From Jaapia argillacea MUCL 33604 (lineage: Eukaryota > Basidiomycota > Agaricomycetes > Jaapiales > Jaapiaceae): DNA of 64,000 bases. The stretch is from assembly GCA_000697665.1 (NCBI GenBank), contig KL197728.1, positions 447,154 to 511,153 of the forward strand, given 5' to 3'. The translations under genes and the position numbers were made by a program. The notes below the pieces were generated by a model. The model searched no databases. It saw nothing but the letters and a program-made list of their open reading frames with translations, and had not been told where the DNA came from. Every line of letters starts with the position of its first letter. Position 1 is the first letter of the stretch. Below are positions 12,270-23,334 of this stretch, one piece after another.

Positions 12270-13429
12270 CACTACTTACTGCGCACTTCGGACAACTGTC
12301 CAACTGACGACCGCTTTTCTTTGTTATGATCTACTCGCTTGTACGTCCTGGGGCGCATTTGTTGTACGTAGACGGACGATCTTCGTTGACACGGTTCTGT
12401 GCTTTGGATATGCTCTGTTGTTAGAATTATTTGCGGATTGCTTGACCCTGCTCGACCCCTTATTATTTTTGGATTACATTGCTATTATTATTCCCCGCAA
12501 GGAGGAGCGGTCAGCATCGCACTGGGAGTCGTCGCGACATCTTTGTTTCCGAATGGACAAGACTCGACCACAAGGCTAACTGTTCGTACTTGAAGTGTAT
12601 GGCCTTATATAAAGTTATCTTCTCTCCGCATTGGGCTCTGGGATCCTGGACTGTACAGTATCTCGCCATCGAATTGGTGACCACTCTTGACCACTGCAAA
12701 CCGCATGGCACATGAGGAGCGGATCACACGCTGGCACACTCTCATCTGGTTACCGGTCTGACTCTGTCTGACTGTAGAGCCAATGTCACCTCACCTCACC
12801 TCCCACTGGCAGTTCTCCTTGTGTAAAACACGACTGCTCTGGGAGAGATCTCGCTCTATCATCTGACTGCAAGGGCTGAAGATTTCATCACTTTCTGATG
12901 AGCCCGTCACACCCTGGAGCTTCTTGGGCGCCTATTCGTCGCGTATTCCCATGGTCCTGACTCGAAAGTCATATCAGGCGCCTTGCGGGAGCGACTGGTC
13001 CTTATCGCCGTTCCATCGCCTGCTAGGAAGCTGGAGTGACCAGGGGCCACCCCAGTTCGTGCAATCGGCGTGATAAACTCAAAGTTTTCCCCCCAGGATC
13101 AAGAGACTATCCCGTTCCTAGAGGGGTGTCAGGAGGATTCCAGTGGGGTATACAATGAGGAAGAAGTGCCAGTCTCTTTCAAGGCTCGCCATGTGCGGAG
13201 GCGGTGTCGGTCTTCTCGTGAACTGAGCTACGATCTCACCGCTTCTCACCGGGGCCTGTCATTGTCTTGTCTATCTGATTCTCCGACATAGTGGTCCGCC
13301 TTTTCTCACCTTACCAGAAGGGCCAAACGCAGTTTCCAAGCCTTGGCGTGACCCCTTCGTGATTGTGACTTACTCCCCGTTGTTCCTGCAACTTCCTCGC
13401 CTCCCCTAGGCCCTCAATCAGCCATTGCC
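12270..13429. other. Intergenic (1.2 kb), no gene seen
   Basis: No frame here resembles a family protein and none has a convincing start with splice signals. Short direct repeats such as CACCTCACCTCACCTC near 12787 are present. I see no element ends. Confidence 0.45.
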
Positions 13430-15488
13430 ATGAAGCCCCCCACTACCTTTAGAGGGATCCTCTCCGTCTTGCTGCTCCATGGCGTACTACTCAACTCTAT
13501 TGACAAAGGAGGGGCACAGAAGTCTCTTGCTGTTTGTCTGACGCCCTCGTTGCTACCTCAGAGCATGGTCCGTACATTCCCTTCCGTCCTCTTCCTTTGG
13601 TTGCGACTCGGGGCGCTTATTTTAGGCCGATTCTAGTATTCCAATTCCTTGCACCAGGATCCTTGCCTAGTCGGGGCATGGTTATGGGGCGTATGCGGTG
13701 GTCGTGCGTAGTCATCGACTTCAATCCCTTACACCTCTCTTGATCTAACACAACATGACACTCTTATACAGAAGTAACAATAGGCGCAATCAAACCAGGC
13801 GTCACCTACATGACTCCTGGTCAAATGGGGCCCAACAGTTGTATATGTAGCTCAGTATGGTATGCCGTGATGGCTGCGTGCACCCTCTGTCAAAATGGGA
13901 CCAACGTAAAGTGCGTTTTCCTTGGATTATGCATCCGCATTCGTGCTGACTTGCTGCATTTATTCTAGTTGGCAGACTTGGGTATCCGGTTGCGCCACGG
14001 GAGAGGTCTCTGTCGGGACGTGAGTTTATTGTCCGAACTTGTCTTCCTTGGTGGATTCCCACAAGTATTTTCCAGATTCCCCTATTCCATTCCTGCAGGG
14101 CTTGCCGTACCTGCCTGGGCATATGTCGATGTCACTGTTAGTCCTGCTCTTAATGATCCGTACAAAGTCGCTAACTCGACGCCGAACTGAGCAGAAGACA
14201 GGCACCTTCGATCTTAACAACGCCTTGGAACTTGCAAGTGAGTCAACAGCGAAATCACTCTTGTCCGTATGTGTCTTTTCATTAATTTGAACATGGCAGA
14301 GGGACCGGAGTCTACGGCCGTACCGTCTGCTTCTGCCACCTCTTCAGGTTCCTCAAACGCCACCTCTACAGCATCAACATCCTCTACATCGACTTCTACC
14401 GGGGTCCCATCTCTCCCGTCTGTCTCAAGTTCGAGTTCTTCGTCCTCAGCTCCGTACATTATTGCCGCTGCTATAGGTGGGGTGTTAGCACTTGCACTAG
14501 GCGGGTGGTATTGGTATCGTCGACGCACCCGCTCTGGCTCAAGCGGTGGGGACTGTAAGTGGCCTTTGTGTTGATTCCTCGAACTTATCAAAGTGAATGT
14601 TATCGCAGATTCCAGACTTGGCATGCCAATGAACGAGCAACACTTCAACTTTGTCGTCAGCCAGAAGGTTTTTGGGGTGAGTCTCCTGCTTATTGGCGAG
14701 CGACGTACTCACATCCCACCTTCGTTTCCTTACCGGGTCCTGATCAGGACGACGACGAAACATCAATGAAAAGTCGTAAAACCCCCTTGAAGGCGACCGA
14801 GTCCTTCGAACTGCCAGATTTCTCGCCCACAGCAAATGCAGCGCCGGGAGCGAGCGGACCAGCTTCCCCCAGTGTTGTGTCTTCTCCGCCTCCGATTCAT
14901 CAGCCCCGTGCCTCAACGCCACTCACCTCTCCGTGGTCTAAATACGGCGCCGCAGCTAGTCCCCGACCGTCATCATTTTTTGCGTCACCCACGAGCAACG
15001 ATTTCCACGAACCAGACGCATACACTTATCGCGACGTTGAGCAGGGAGGTCATTACGCTGATCCGACTTCCCCACCTGCCGGGATGGATGTTCCTGGACC
15101 TTCCACTCCTCAAAGTTCTGCACGGAGATTCGTACGTCCTCAGGCCTTTTGCCGGATATTTATTCATTTGTTGAATCCTTGTCTTTAGAACATGGGCTTC
15201 GAGAACCCATCGTCATCGGTAGCGACACCGCAACTCAACTCGGCACCCCTCGATGATGCAGCCTCCATTGGGTCCTCCCACTTCTCTATCATCAGTGCCC
15301 GTCCGCAATCTGCGCAGGCTCCTTACTCGCAAGGTTCCTCGGCACCTGTTGCTACGCCTGGGGTTCCGGGGTTGAAGTACCCCTCGCCACCGGATACGGT
15401 GCCCTCTGACGCTGAACATGACCATGATGACTATGATGCCAATTCGATCCATCCTACATTCCTCTCTCTTAATAGTCGAGTGAGATGA
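13430..15488 (+). CDS. Type I membrane protein of the cysteine-ectodomain array, member 4
   Basis: The signal peptide region (GILSVLLLHGVLL) is followed by VCLTPSLLPQSM. Exon 2 encodes NSLHQDPCLVGAWLWGVCG, exon 3 the signature CICSSVWYAVMAACTLCQNG, and later exons PAGLAVPAWAYVDVT and FDLNNALELA. The stalk is a dense Ser/Thr tract before the helix IIAAAIGGVLALALGGWYWY and RRRTR. The long tail (over 270 residues) is Ser/Pro-rich with YTYRDVEQGGHYADP and an acidic stretch near the end; a further intron splits it near 15133. It is convergent with the minus-strand family that starts after 15.8 kb. Confidence 0.75.
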
Positions 15489-15866
15489 TTGGGTGGGTGT
15501 ATACCCTTCTCTGTTCAGGGTCTCTCGGATGTCGAAAGAATGAGTGATCCATATGTAGTGCTGATTTTTTTGTATGGTGTTTTTTTAGGACCATTTCTCC
15601 TCATCTCGGTAGGGTACTTGTGTGTATGTATGCTAGTATGTGGAGGATGAGGCCAATTGGAGGCTTTTTGTATTGACGATGGCGCAGGGAAGTAAGACTG
15701 ATTAGTCTCGCCACATCAAGGACCAGGGTGCGACACAAAACCGCACGAACGAGTGCATACATGTGTGATGGGGAGTACAAATGTCCGTGAAATGTCCATG
15801 AAAGACGGAAAGTCCGATATATGCAACGAGAACAAACAAGGATAATGCTATATAGTGATGCGGGGT

Positions 15867-16678
15867 TTAGGAAACCTGCGTCAGGGATGCACTCGACGAA
15901 GGGGTAGCATAGGTTTGGGACTCCAGACCGCCGGGAGGTGTTGTGGAAGATCCAGAGGATGGATGTGAGGTTGATGGGAAGACCGGTGGGGAGGAGGTGG
16001 AGGCGGAGGTAGAGTATGTCGACCCGTCGGATGGGGTATTGCCACTATTAGTAGCTTTCGGTGCCTGTGTGCCCGTCTGGGTAGTGGATTGACCCACAAC
16101 CGAATTGGCCATTTGGCTAACAGCGGAACTGCTACTAGTCCCCGACGATGTTGGATTCGATGGGCCAGGAACAATACTGGCGATGTCCGAAGTATGGTGC
16201 TTCCTCGACCCAACTACCCCTCCCACAACAGCTGCGATGATCACCACGCCAACGAGGACGACGAGTAGGATGAGACGACTTCTTCCTTTCCGAGAACGAG
16301 AGGATGAAGGAGGAGTAGATCGATGTGGCGAGGGTGTGAATCGCTCTTTGAAGAATGATCCAGTGGGGGTGTCTTGGTTCCCATCACCGATACCAGCGAA
16401 GGGACCACTCTCCGAGTGAGAGATAAGGGGATGGAGGATAGGTGGGCGGTACACGCTATTATTTCGACCTACTTGTGTCACAGGTTCTTCCAGTATGTCG
16501 ATATCATATCCAACCTAAAGACACAAGTGTTACCACTGATGATTCAATATCTACAATAGAGATATGGCTATGAGTCATGGCTGATTGGACTAACCTGTCT
16601 TTCTGCGCGACTCGTGGCAGGTGCATTGACAAGTAAGGATTCATCGTAACCTCCATCGCGTCCGTTTGAATGATACAT
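15867..16678 (-). CDS. N-in single-pass membrane protein with DxxLL repeat, member 1
   Basis: Two exons (16678-16595 and 16514-15867) give a 243-residue protein. Exon 1 encodes one diverged unit, MYHSNGRDGGYDESLL then VNAPATSRAERQ. Exon 2 opens with GYDIDILEEP, matching DGYNIDILDQ in member 4. A basic patch (SRSRKGRSR) precedes one helix (LILLVVLVGVVIIAAVVGGV), and the remaining 120 residues are almost entirely Ser, Thr, Pro and Gly. There is no signal peptide, so the N-terminus is predicted to be cytosolic and the C-terminus outside or luminal, probably O-glycosylated. DESLL fits the DxxLL motif that binds GGA adaptors. Function unknown. Confidence 0.7.
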
Positions 16679-17351
16679 CGAAGCAGAACTTGAAGTGAGC
16701 TAGAAGGCGTTTCGTACACCTCGAGAATCGAGAGACCTAAACGGTTTAGACAAGGTCCGAGTGGAGCATGCCTAATGAAGAACCACATAGATAGCACAAC
16801 AACGAGGCGCCTATCAGCGCTTCAGCCGTGGGCAGTGCATGAGATGATGAAGCACCTCGTGCCCGTGACGGTCGGGCGCTTGGGGCGAGGTAGGCGCCAG
16901 CCCCACTTCTGATAACGACGAGGCTGTGATTTGAAAACGCCAATCTACCAGGGTTATGGTTGATAACATTTTAAGTCCAAATTAGGAGGCGGACGGAATG
17001 ATAAATATTCACAAAACGTAGGAGAGAGAATAGTTCGAACGACGAACTGAAGGCAAAATCGATGCTGGGGCGAGAAGCATTGAACTGGTATAACAGGGTG
17101 ACCTACTGCCAAGAAACATACTTAAAGAGCTCCATCGACACCCCACGATGTGGTCAAGAGTCACGACCGTAACCCTGTACTAACCCTATTGATTCGACGT
17201 TAACTTGGAGACTGGTTGACCATTAAGCCTTCCACAACTTCCATCTCCCCAACTAGAACCCGTTTCTCCAAGAGGGGAACCTCGGTGTTGTTTAGAAGCG
17301 GAGGTGTTTGTATCTGATACGGTCCCGTCGCCGTTTCAACTACCAGAATAA
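16595..17351. repeat. Duplicated promoter/intergenic block, copy 1 (others near 18760-19438 and 20900-21227)
   Basis: The stretch before member 1 recurs before member 3 (minus family). Shared words in order include GATTCGAGAGACCTAAA, AAGGTCCGAGTGGAGCATGC, GTTGATAACATT with CCAAGTCCAAATTAGGAGGC, and GATTCGACGTTAACTTGG. A shorter third copy lies at about 20900-21227. Copies differ by many small changes and indels. Together with the genes this shows the four minus-strand genes arose by tandem segmental duplication in units of about 2 kb. Confidence 0.75.
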
Positions 17352-18361
17352 CTAGCCTGAGCTAGTCGCAGAAAATGCAGTCGGGTCGATTGACGCTATC
17401 CCAGTTACCTGTGGTGCCAGGGAACACGGCACGAGGGACGTGGTTGTGATGACGATGGGAGCCGTCATGGTGGTTGCGAAGTATGGGAACACCACGATCG
17501 TCGGAGATTCGCAAAAGGTGGGTCCGCTGGTTGTTGGCCACGTATCGACGGGTGACGAAATGCCGGTCGGGTAAGTCGCGATTGTGCTGGTAGCAGGGAC
17601 TGTGCCGGATGAGTTGGTCGGCACGTTTTTACCGAAAGATTCGGTAACGGAGCGTACCCCGGACTTCACGACCGTAGTCGTATTGGTTTTCTGGGACCCA
17701 CTGCTCGCAAGCTTCCTAGTTCCTCCCACAGCTCCTCCGACTATGGCGGCAATGATAACGATGCCGAGTAAGAGTAGGATAGTAGGGGTGCGCCTGCTGA
17801 ATCGTGTGCGGGGAAGAGGGGAAGGAGGTGTTCCAGGTGACGTGGAACGGCTTTCTTTCAGCGTCGGCTCATTGGGAGGCGAGTGGCTCTGAGCGGTTAA
17901 AGGATGGTGAGTTGGTTGATAAGGAACGGTGTCTTGGCCGACGTCGTATTCACCCTACATTATAGAGAAGAAAAGATATGTTGAGCGGCGAGAGGAGTAA
18001 CAACAAAAGACTAAACGGACTTCACTAACCTGCTTTTCTAACCGACTTGCCTGAGGTCCGCCTGCGAGGAGGGACCTATCGTGATACATTGCGTGAAGCT
18101 GGGAGGGGCAGAAAAGTCAACACCGCCGTTATAGCTTCTACAAAGGATTAACCACGAACCTGCTTGTCTGACTGATTTGCCTGAGGTGCGCCTACGAGGA
18201 GGGACCTATCATAATCCATCGTATGAAACTGAGAGGGCGAAGGGCAGAGGAGGGATATCGTCATTATAGCCTCGACAGAAAATGAAGCGGAAACCACGAA
18301 CCTGTGTTTCTGACCGATTGGCCTGAGGCGCGTTTGCGAGGAGGGACCTATCATAATCCAT
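17352..18361 (-). CDS. N-in single-pass membrane protein with three DxxLL repeat exons, member 2
   Basis: Four exons: 18361-18302, 18228-18160, 18098-18030 and 17954-17352, giving about 266 residues. The first three exons encode the repeat (MDYDRSLLANAPQANRSETQ, then two 23-residue units starting FHT and LHA). All three begin and end at codon boundaries. The last exon runs from GEYDVG through a basic patch (RTRFSRRTP), the helix ILLLLGIVIIAAIVGGAVGG and a Thr/Ser-rich C-terminus with two cysteines. The chosen start is the Met inside the first repeat; its exon still carries a 3' splice acceptor just upstream (CCCTCTCAG), so an additional upstream exon cannot be excluded. Confidence 0.65.
18030..18361 (-). 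repeat. Tandem exon-intron repeat, three units (member 2)
   Basis: Units of about 130 bp, each made of a 69-nt coding exon and a 60-70-nt intron. Acceptor (CTCTCAG or CTCCCAG), exon and donor (GTTCG or GTTAG) are conserved. The encoded consensus is FHTMDYDRSLL, two variable residues, APQA, two variable residues and S-x-KQ. All copies are phase 0, so units can be gained or lost without a frameshift. Confidence 0.8.
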
Positions 18362-18369
18362 CGTGCAAA

Positions 18370-18610
18370 ACTGAGAGGGCAAGAGAGTGATAGTGAGAGA
18401 AGAGGAATATCACCACAAGTTGGGGCTCCGGGGGTTACGATCTCGAGGCACATCAGTCAATTTTTGCAAGGATATTGATAGGAGCGTAAATGGCGAGGAT
18501 ATTTCCATTTATGAAAGAGGGCGCTCATCTGCGTCGCTACGCTGTCAGTTTACCTTGATTGCTTGTGAATGCGCAGTTTGCGGATCCTTGTTGCTAAGCT
18601 TGAGAAATAG
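18370..18610 (-). promoter_or_regulatory. Conserved upstream block of the DxxLL family (copies at 20460-20702 and 22090-22303)
   Basis: Three members share an upstream block with the plus-strand words AGCGTAAATGGC, TATTT(C/A)TATTTA or TCTATCTATGAAAG, GAGGGCGCTAATC, CTGTCAGTTTAC and TTGCGGATCCTTG, in that order. Conservation in non-coding DNA of otherwise drifted copies suggests promoter function. It could also simply reflect recent duplication. Confidence 0.4.
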
Positions 18611-18759
18611 CATGTTCTCCGTCGTTCAAGGAATTGAACAAAGAACGCAATTCAACTCGGGTGATTGCCAATGTCGCCGCCTTCCGCCTGCTCTCCTGGA
18701 AGAATTATTGCGGAGTAACAGACCAGTCCACAAGTCTCGACACCCTTGCTTTCAAGGAT

Positions 18760-18816
18760 CGCGTTGACAAGTAAGGATTCATCATAAACTCCATCATATC
18801 CGTTTGAATGATACAT
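18760..18816 (-). pseudogene. Relic first exon of a DxxLL-family gene
   Basis: On the minus strand an ATG at 18816 opens MYHSNGYDGVYDESLLVN, almost the same as exon 1 of member 1. After VNA the similarity stops abruptly, the downstream splice donor is missing, and the sequence joins the upstream block of member 2. Its own upstream region is kept (18.8-19.4 kb). I infer a gene whose body was lost during unequal exchange. Confidence 0.6.
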
Positions 18817-19438
18817 CGAATCGGAAGCAGAACTTGAATTTAGCTAGAAGACGTTTCGTACGCCTCAAGATTCGAGAGACCTAAATGGTTTAGATCGATC
18901 ACAAGGTCCGAGTGGAGCATGCCTAACGAAGGACTGCATAGATAGCACAACAACGAGGTGCCCATCGGCCATGGGCAGTGCATGAGATGATGCATCTTGT
19001 GCCACGGTCAGGTGCTTGGGGCGAGATACTGTATCTGATAACGATGAGGCTGTGATTTGAAAATGTCGACCCAGGGTTATGGTTGATAACATTCCAAGTC
19101 CAAATTAGGAGGCGGAATGGGACAATATTCACTGAAACTGGGAGAGAGAAAAGTTCGAATAATGAAAAGGCAACATCGGTCTAGGAGAGAAGCAACTAGT
19201 GCGACATATTGACCTACTGGCAAGAAACACACTTGGGGCAATCCCATCTATATGCCACGATGCGACAAATTGCAATCGTAACCCTCTGCCAACCATATTG
19301 ATTCGACGTTAACTTGGGGGACCGAGCGGGCTGACCATTAAACCATCCACAGATTCCATCTCCCCCACTAGAGCCCCTTGCTCCAGGAGGGGAGCCTCGG
19401 GGCAACAGAATGACTAACCAATGGCGAGGAATTAATCC

Positions 19439-20447
19439 TCAACAACAAACTATCGGGTTCGTGCCGGATGGCGTGCTAACCGGTGATGCCACGGAACACA
19501 ACACAATGAACGTGGTTGGGACGAGGAAATCCAGTGAACCGGAAATAGTGCTAGTGACCACCGCAGTCGTTGGAGATCCATAAAAGGTAGATCCGTCCAC
19601 TATTTGCAACATACAGCCAGCTGACGGCACGACGGTCGAGCTAGTTGTGGTTGTGCTGGTAACAGGGATGGTGCTGGATGAGTTGGGCAGGATTGTGCTG
19701 AAAGGGTCGGTAACGGAGCGTGCCCCAGATGTCTCAGCCGTAGTCGTACTGGTCTTATGGGACCTGCTACTCTCCAACTTCTTAGTTCCTCCCACAGCAC
19801 CCCCGACTATGGCGGCAATGATAACTACGGCGAGTAAGAGTAGGATAATAAGGGTGCGCCTGCTGAATCGCGTGCAGGGAGTAGGGGGACGAGACGTTCC
19901 ACGCGGTGTTGAACGGCTTTCCTTCAGAGCCAGTCCATTGGGAGGTGGGTTGCTCTGAACGATTAAGGGACGGCGAGTTGGTTGATACGGAATGGAATCC
20001 TGGCGTTGGATCTGTTTGTCAATGATATCGACGTTGTATTCATCCTGTATTATGGAGAAGAAAGATAGGCTGAGCAAGAGAAGTAGCAACGAAAACCTGA
20101 GCGGAATTCACTAACCTGCTTCCCTGACCGACTTGTCTGAGATGAGTCTGTGAGGAGGGATCTATCATAATGCGTTGTGTGAAGCTGGGAGGGAGACAGG
20201 TCAGAAGGATCGACATCGCCGTTATAACTTCTACACAAAAATAATCACAAACCTGCGTTTCTGACCGACTGGGCTGAGGTGCATCTACGAGGAGGGACCT
20301 ATCATAATCCATCGAGTGAAACTGAGAGGGCGAAAGGGGAGGGTCGTCGTTATACCCTCGACAAAAAATGAAACGGAATTCACGAACCTGCCTTTCTGAC
20401 CCACTGACCTGAGGTGCTTTTGAGAGAAGGGACCTATCATAATCCAT
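19439..20447 (-). CDS. N-in single-pass membrane protein with three DxxLL repeat exons, member 3
   Basis: Exons 20447-20388, 20321-20253, 20184-20116 and 20044-19439 give about 267 residues. Repeat 1 starts at its own Met (MDYDRSLLSKAPQ); here the upstream splice acceptor has decayed (TTATTTTCG in place of CTCAGTTTTG), supporting this start. Repeat 3 has lost the Met (LHTTHYDRSLLTDSSQ) but keeps DRSLL. The last exon opens DEYNVDIIDKQIQRQ, then a basic patch, the helix IILLLLAVVIIAAIVGGAVG and a Ser/Thr-rich C-terminus with three cysteines. The membrane segment has GGAVGG, a possible helix-packing motif. Confidence 0.65.
20116..20447 (-). repeat. Tandem exon-intron repeat, three units (member 3)
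   Basis: The same 69-nt exon plus 60-70-nt intron unit as in member 2. Units 1 and 2 have MDYDRSLL and unit 3 has THYDRSLL. The units of members 2 and 3 correspond by position, so triplication predates the duplication that separated these two genes, or was homogenised afterwards. Confidence 0.75.
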
Positions 20448-21227
20448 TGTGCGAAAATAAGAGGGCAAGAGAGTGAGAGTGGAAGAGGAGGGATATCGCC
20501 ACGGGCTGGAGCTTTGAGGATACAACCTCGGAGCATATCTGACAATCTTCCAAAGACATTTATAGCAGCGTAAATGGCCGCGAGTATACTTCTATCTATG
20601 AAAGAGGGCGCTAATCTGTATCGCTACCTTGTCAGTTTACCTCGAATGCTTGTGAATGCATAGTTCGCGGGTCCTTGTTGCTCAGCTTGATCAAAAATAG
20701 CATGCGCTGTGTCGTTGGAATCGAACGGGGGTACAATAAAACAAGGGTCCTGCCGGTGTCGTCGTATCTCTCTGTTCTCCTAGCAGAATTATTGCAGAAT
20801 AACAATAACAGACCAGTCGGCAGGTCTCGGCACCCTTTCTTCCAATGATCGCAATGGTTTCCTGATAGGATGATGAGCTCGAGACCAGACAGGACAACAC
20901 GAAACGAGGGGACTACGAGACTAAGATAATGTAGGTGGACGCGACTAATGAGGAGTCGACAATGTCGAAGACAGAGAAACGAAAGCTGAAAGAAAAATAA
21001 AGTTCGGAGCCACGTGCGCCGTCCTCCCTCGGATAGACCTGCAATCGAACAACAAAATGACAACATCGGTGCTAGAGACCCAAGAAACAACTTGTAAACG
21101 CGATAATCTACGACCAAGAAACATAAAACAATCCCATCCATACTTCACGATGCGACATATCGTTACCCTCCGTTCGACTTTAACTTGGAGTGGGCTGATC
21201 AATAAACCTTCCACAGCTTCCGTATCC

Positions 21228-22040
21228 TCACATAGGAGCCATTGATACGCCGTGTGAGGGTGGGGGTGAGGGTGTTGATTGTGATTGCACGCCCCCATAA
21301 TCGCTTGAGGTAGTGGTCGGCGACGCAGAGAGGGAGCGCTGTGAGCTCGGGGCACACCACGCGATTGACGTGATTGACGTGAGGTAATCCGAGGAAGTGG
21401 GAGTCCATGTCACAGCGGTCCATGACACGATCGTCGGAGATCCATAAGTGCTGATTCCGTCCACCGTTTGCATCCCACAGCCGGCCGACGAAATGCTGCT
21501 TGAGACAGTCGCGTTTGTGCTGGTAGCAGGGATCATGCTGGATGTATTGGTAAGCACGATTGTGGGTAACTGGTCGGTAACGGAGGGTGGATCGGAGGTC
21601 TCGGTCGTAGTCCCATTGGTTTCATGGGACACGGTGCTCGCGGGCTTCCTAGTTCCTCCCACAGCGCCTCCGACAATGGCGGCAACGATAACAATGCCAA
21701 CCAGGAGTAGGATGATCGGGGTGCACCTTCTGGATCGCGTGCGGGGAGGAGGGGGACGCGTCGTTCCACGTAACGCGGAACGATTTTCTTTCCACGCCAG
21801 CTCATTGGGAGGTGGGTGGCTCTGAGCGGTTAAGGGACGATGAGTCGGTCTATACGCGACGGATGGGTTGCGTTGGATCGGTTGGTCGAGGATATCGATG
21901 TTGTATCCATCCTGCGTGAGGGAGAAGAAAGATATGTTGAGCGGGAGGGGTAACAGCGAGATGAGGTAGACTTTACGAACCTGCTTTTCTGTCCGACTGG
22001 CCTGAGGCGCATCTGCGAGGAGGGATGTATCATAATCCAT
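21228..22040 (-). CDS. N-in single-pass membrane protein with one DxxLL repeat, member 4
   Basis: Exon 1 (22040-21981) encodes MDYDTSLLADAPQASRTEKQ; exon 2 (21911-21228) opens DGYNIDILDQPIQRN. A basic patch (RTRSRRCTP) precedes the helix IILLLVGIVIVAAIVGGAVG. The C-terminus is Ser/Thr-rich with three cysteines, then a Pro/Ser tail ending HGVSMAPM. The 69-nt intron has no stop and keeps frame, so retention would give a longer protein with 23 extra hydrophobic residues. About 247 residues if spliced. Confidence 0.65.
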   Translation of the reverse strand: MDYDTSLLADAPQASRTEKQVRKVYLISLLPLPLNISFFSLTQDGYNIDILDQPIQRNPSVAYRPTHRPLTAQSHPPPNELAWKENRSALRGTTRPPPPRTRSRRCTPIILLLVGIVIVAAIVGGAVGGTRKPASTVSHETNGTTTETSDPPSVTDQLPTIVLTNTSSMIPATSTNATVSSSISSAGCGMQTVDGISTYGSPTIVSWTAVTWTPTSSDYLTSITSIAWCAPSSQRSLSASPTTTSSDYGGVQSQSTPSPPPSHGVSMAPM

Positions 22041-22053
22041 CGGGTGGAACTGA

Positions 22054-22083
22054 GAGGGCGAGGGCGAGGGCGAGGGCGAGGGG
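22054..22083. repeat. GAGGGC hexanucleotide microsatellite
   Basis: Four perfect GAGGGC units and a partial fifth. On the minus strand this is a pyrimidine tract directly before the CTCAG that precedes the start of member 4. The same place in the paralogues holds the acceptor of the repeat exons. Confidence 0.8.
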
Positions 22084-22303
22084 GTGAAGGAGAGTCGCCG
22101 TTGTAGCTTTGATAAAACCGCCTTGGAGCATACTCGACAGCCCTTCGTACATTTTGATAGCGGTATAATTGGCCAGGAGATTTCTATTTACGACGGGGCG
22201 CTAATCAGCATCACCCCATCCACGCTGTCAGTTTACATTTGAGCAATACTTGTTTGTGCGTCCACAGTTTGCGGATCCTTGACCAGAAGCTTCGGAAATA
22301 GCA

Positions 22304-23334
22304 TGGATGCCATTCTACGTAGAGGAAATCAAGCTGGAATATAAAGTCGGGTCTCTCTCCTCCTCTTCTCCGGCCAGAGTTCGCAGCACCATTCGTCCAA
22401 GGGTGACAATGTGTTTTCTGATGCGAGAGGGCGTATCTGTCCGCGGTAACGATAGGACGCTATGTTTAGCTGCTTGTCAGATCGTCTCGAGATACCTACG
22501 CGCCGTTCGTGAAAAGCTCGTAAGGGTCACCCTTTTAGGAGAGGTAATTGCCTTGAGAATCGAGTGATGATAGGATCAGTACATGAAAACTTGTCCGCTA
22601 CTTACGTTGGCAGCTTGGTTCCTCGTACCTTTGCACCGCTAGTGTCCGCCGTTGGTCCGCCGACAGCCTCTTGCAGATCTGATTCGTATCGGCATATGGC
22701 GTCGGAGTCGTAACCGTGCAGTTTACGTCCTGATCTTGGTCAATGGTGGCATTGGTGGTCCGGCAACTGCTTCCAAGACTGTCGGTAGGTGCGTGACATA
22801 GCATCCAGAGATTTCAGACATAACAGAACTTTTTCCAGTCTGTAGGCGCCTGATGAACTCACAGATATGGCATGTTTTGCTAAATGGGGATGTTGAATAC
22901 TCTTCTCGACTTCCACCACATCTCCAGCGTCTCTTTTGCCCTGATTCCGTCACGAACAGTAAGCTCGGGTTGGGTGACCTTGGTGTCTTGACAAGGCTTT
23001 GATTGTTCCGGAGTCCAGCTGACAGCTCCCATGGAGCTGGGATGCAGCGAAATCAAGCAGACACCGCTGCCGTGTCCTCGTGCACAGGGCCCCATGCGAC
23101 ATCTCCAGAACGAAAGCTCTTATCTGTAGTTGGGTCCGTGGATTTGATCATTGCATCGTTTGTCATCACATATATCAATGTTCACATGGTTTTCCACCTC
23201 CGAATCCTCTCTCGGAACTCACGGCCTCCATCGACACCACGAACAACGATCCTCGACTTTGTCGCTCACGACAGATCTCACAAGCAAGACTACAACGTTT
23301 ACCTCGTCGATTTTTGTGCGCATATCACGACGGG
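22304..23334. other. Intergenic (1.0 kb) between the two families, no gene seen
   Basis: An open frame at 22307-22567 has no family resemblance, signal or domain. This region separates divergent genes (minus member 4 and plus member 5) and probably carries both promoters. Confidence 0.4.

Noticed and set aside
14214-14648. Acidic minus-strand frame opposite type I member 4
   Set aside because: It is the antisense of the Ser/Thr-rich stalk, a usual artefact of TCN/ACN codon runs.
18030-20447. Regular repeats of about 130 bp as a CRISPR-like array
   Set aside because: The units are exons with splice sites in a eukaryotic gene, the repeated part is 69 nt and coding, and spacers (introns) are similar to one another.
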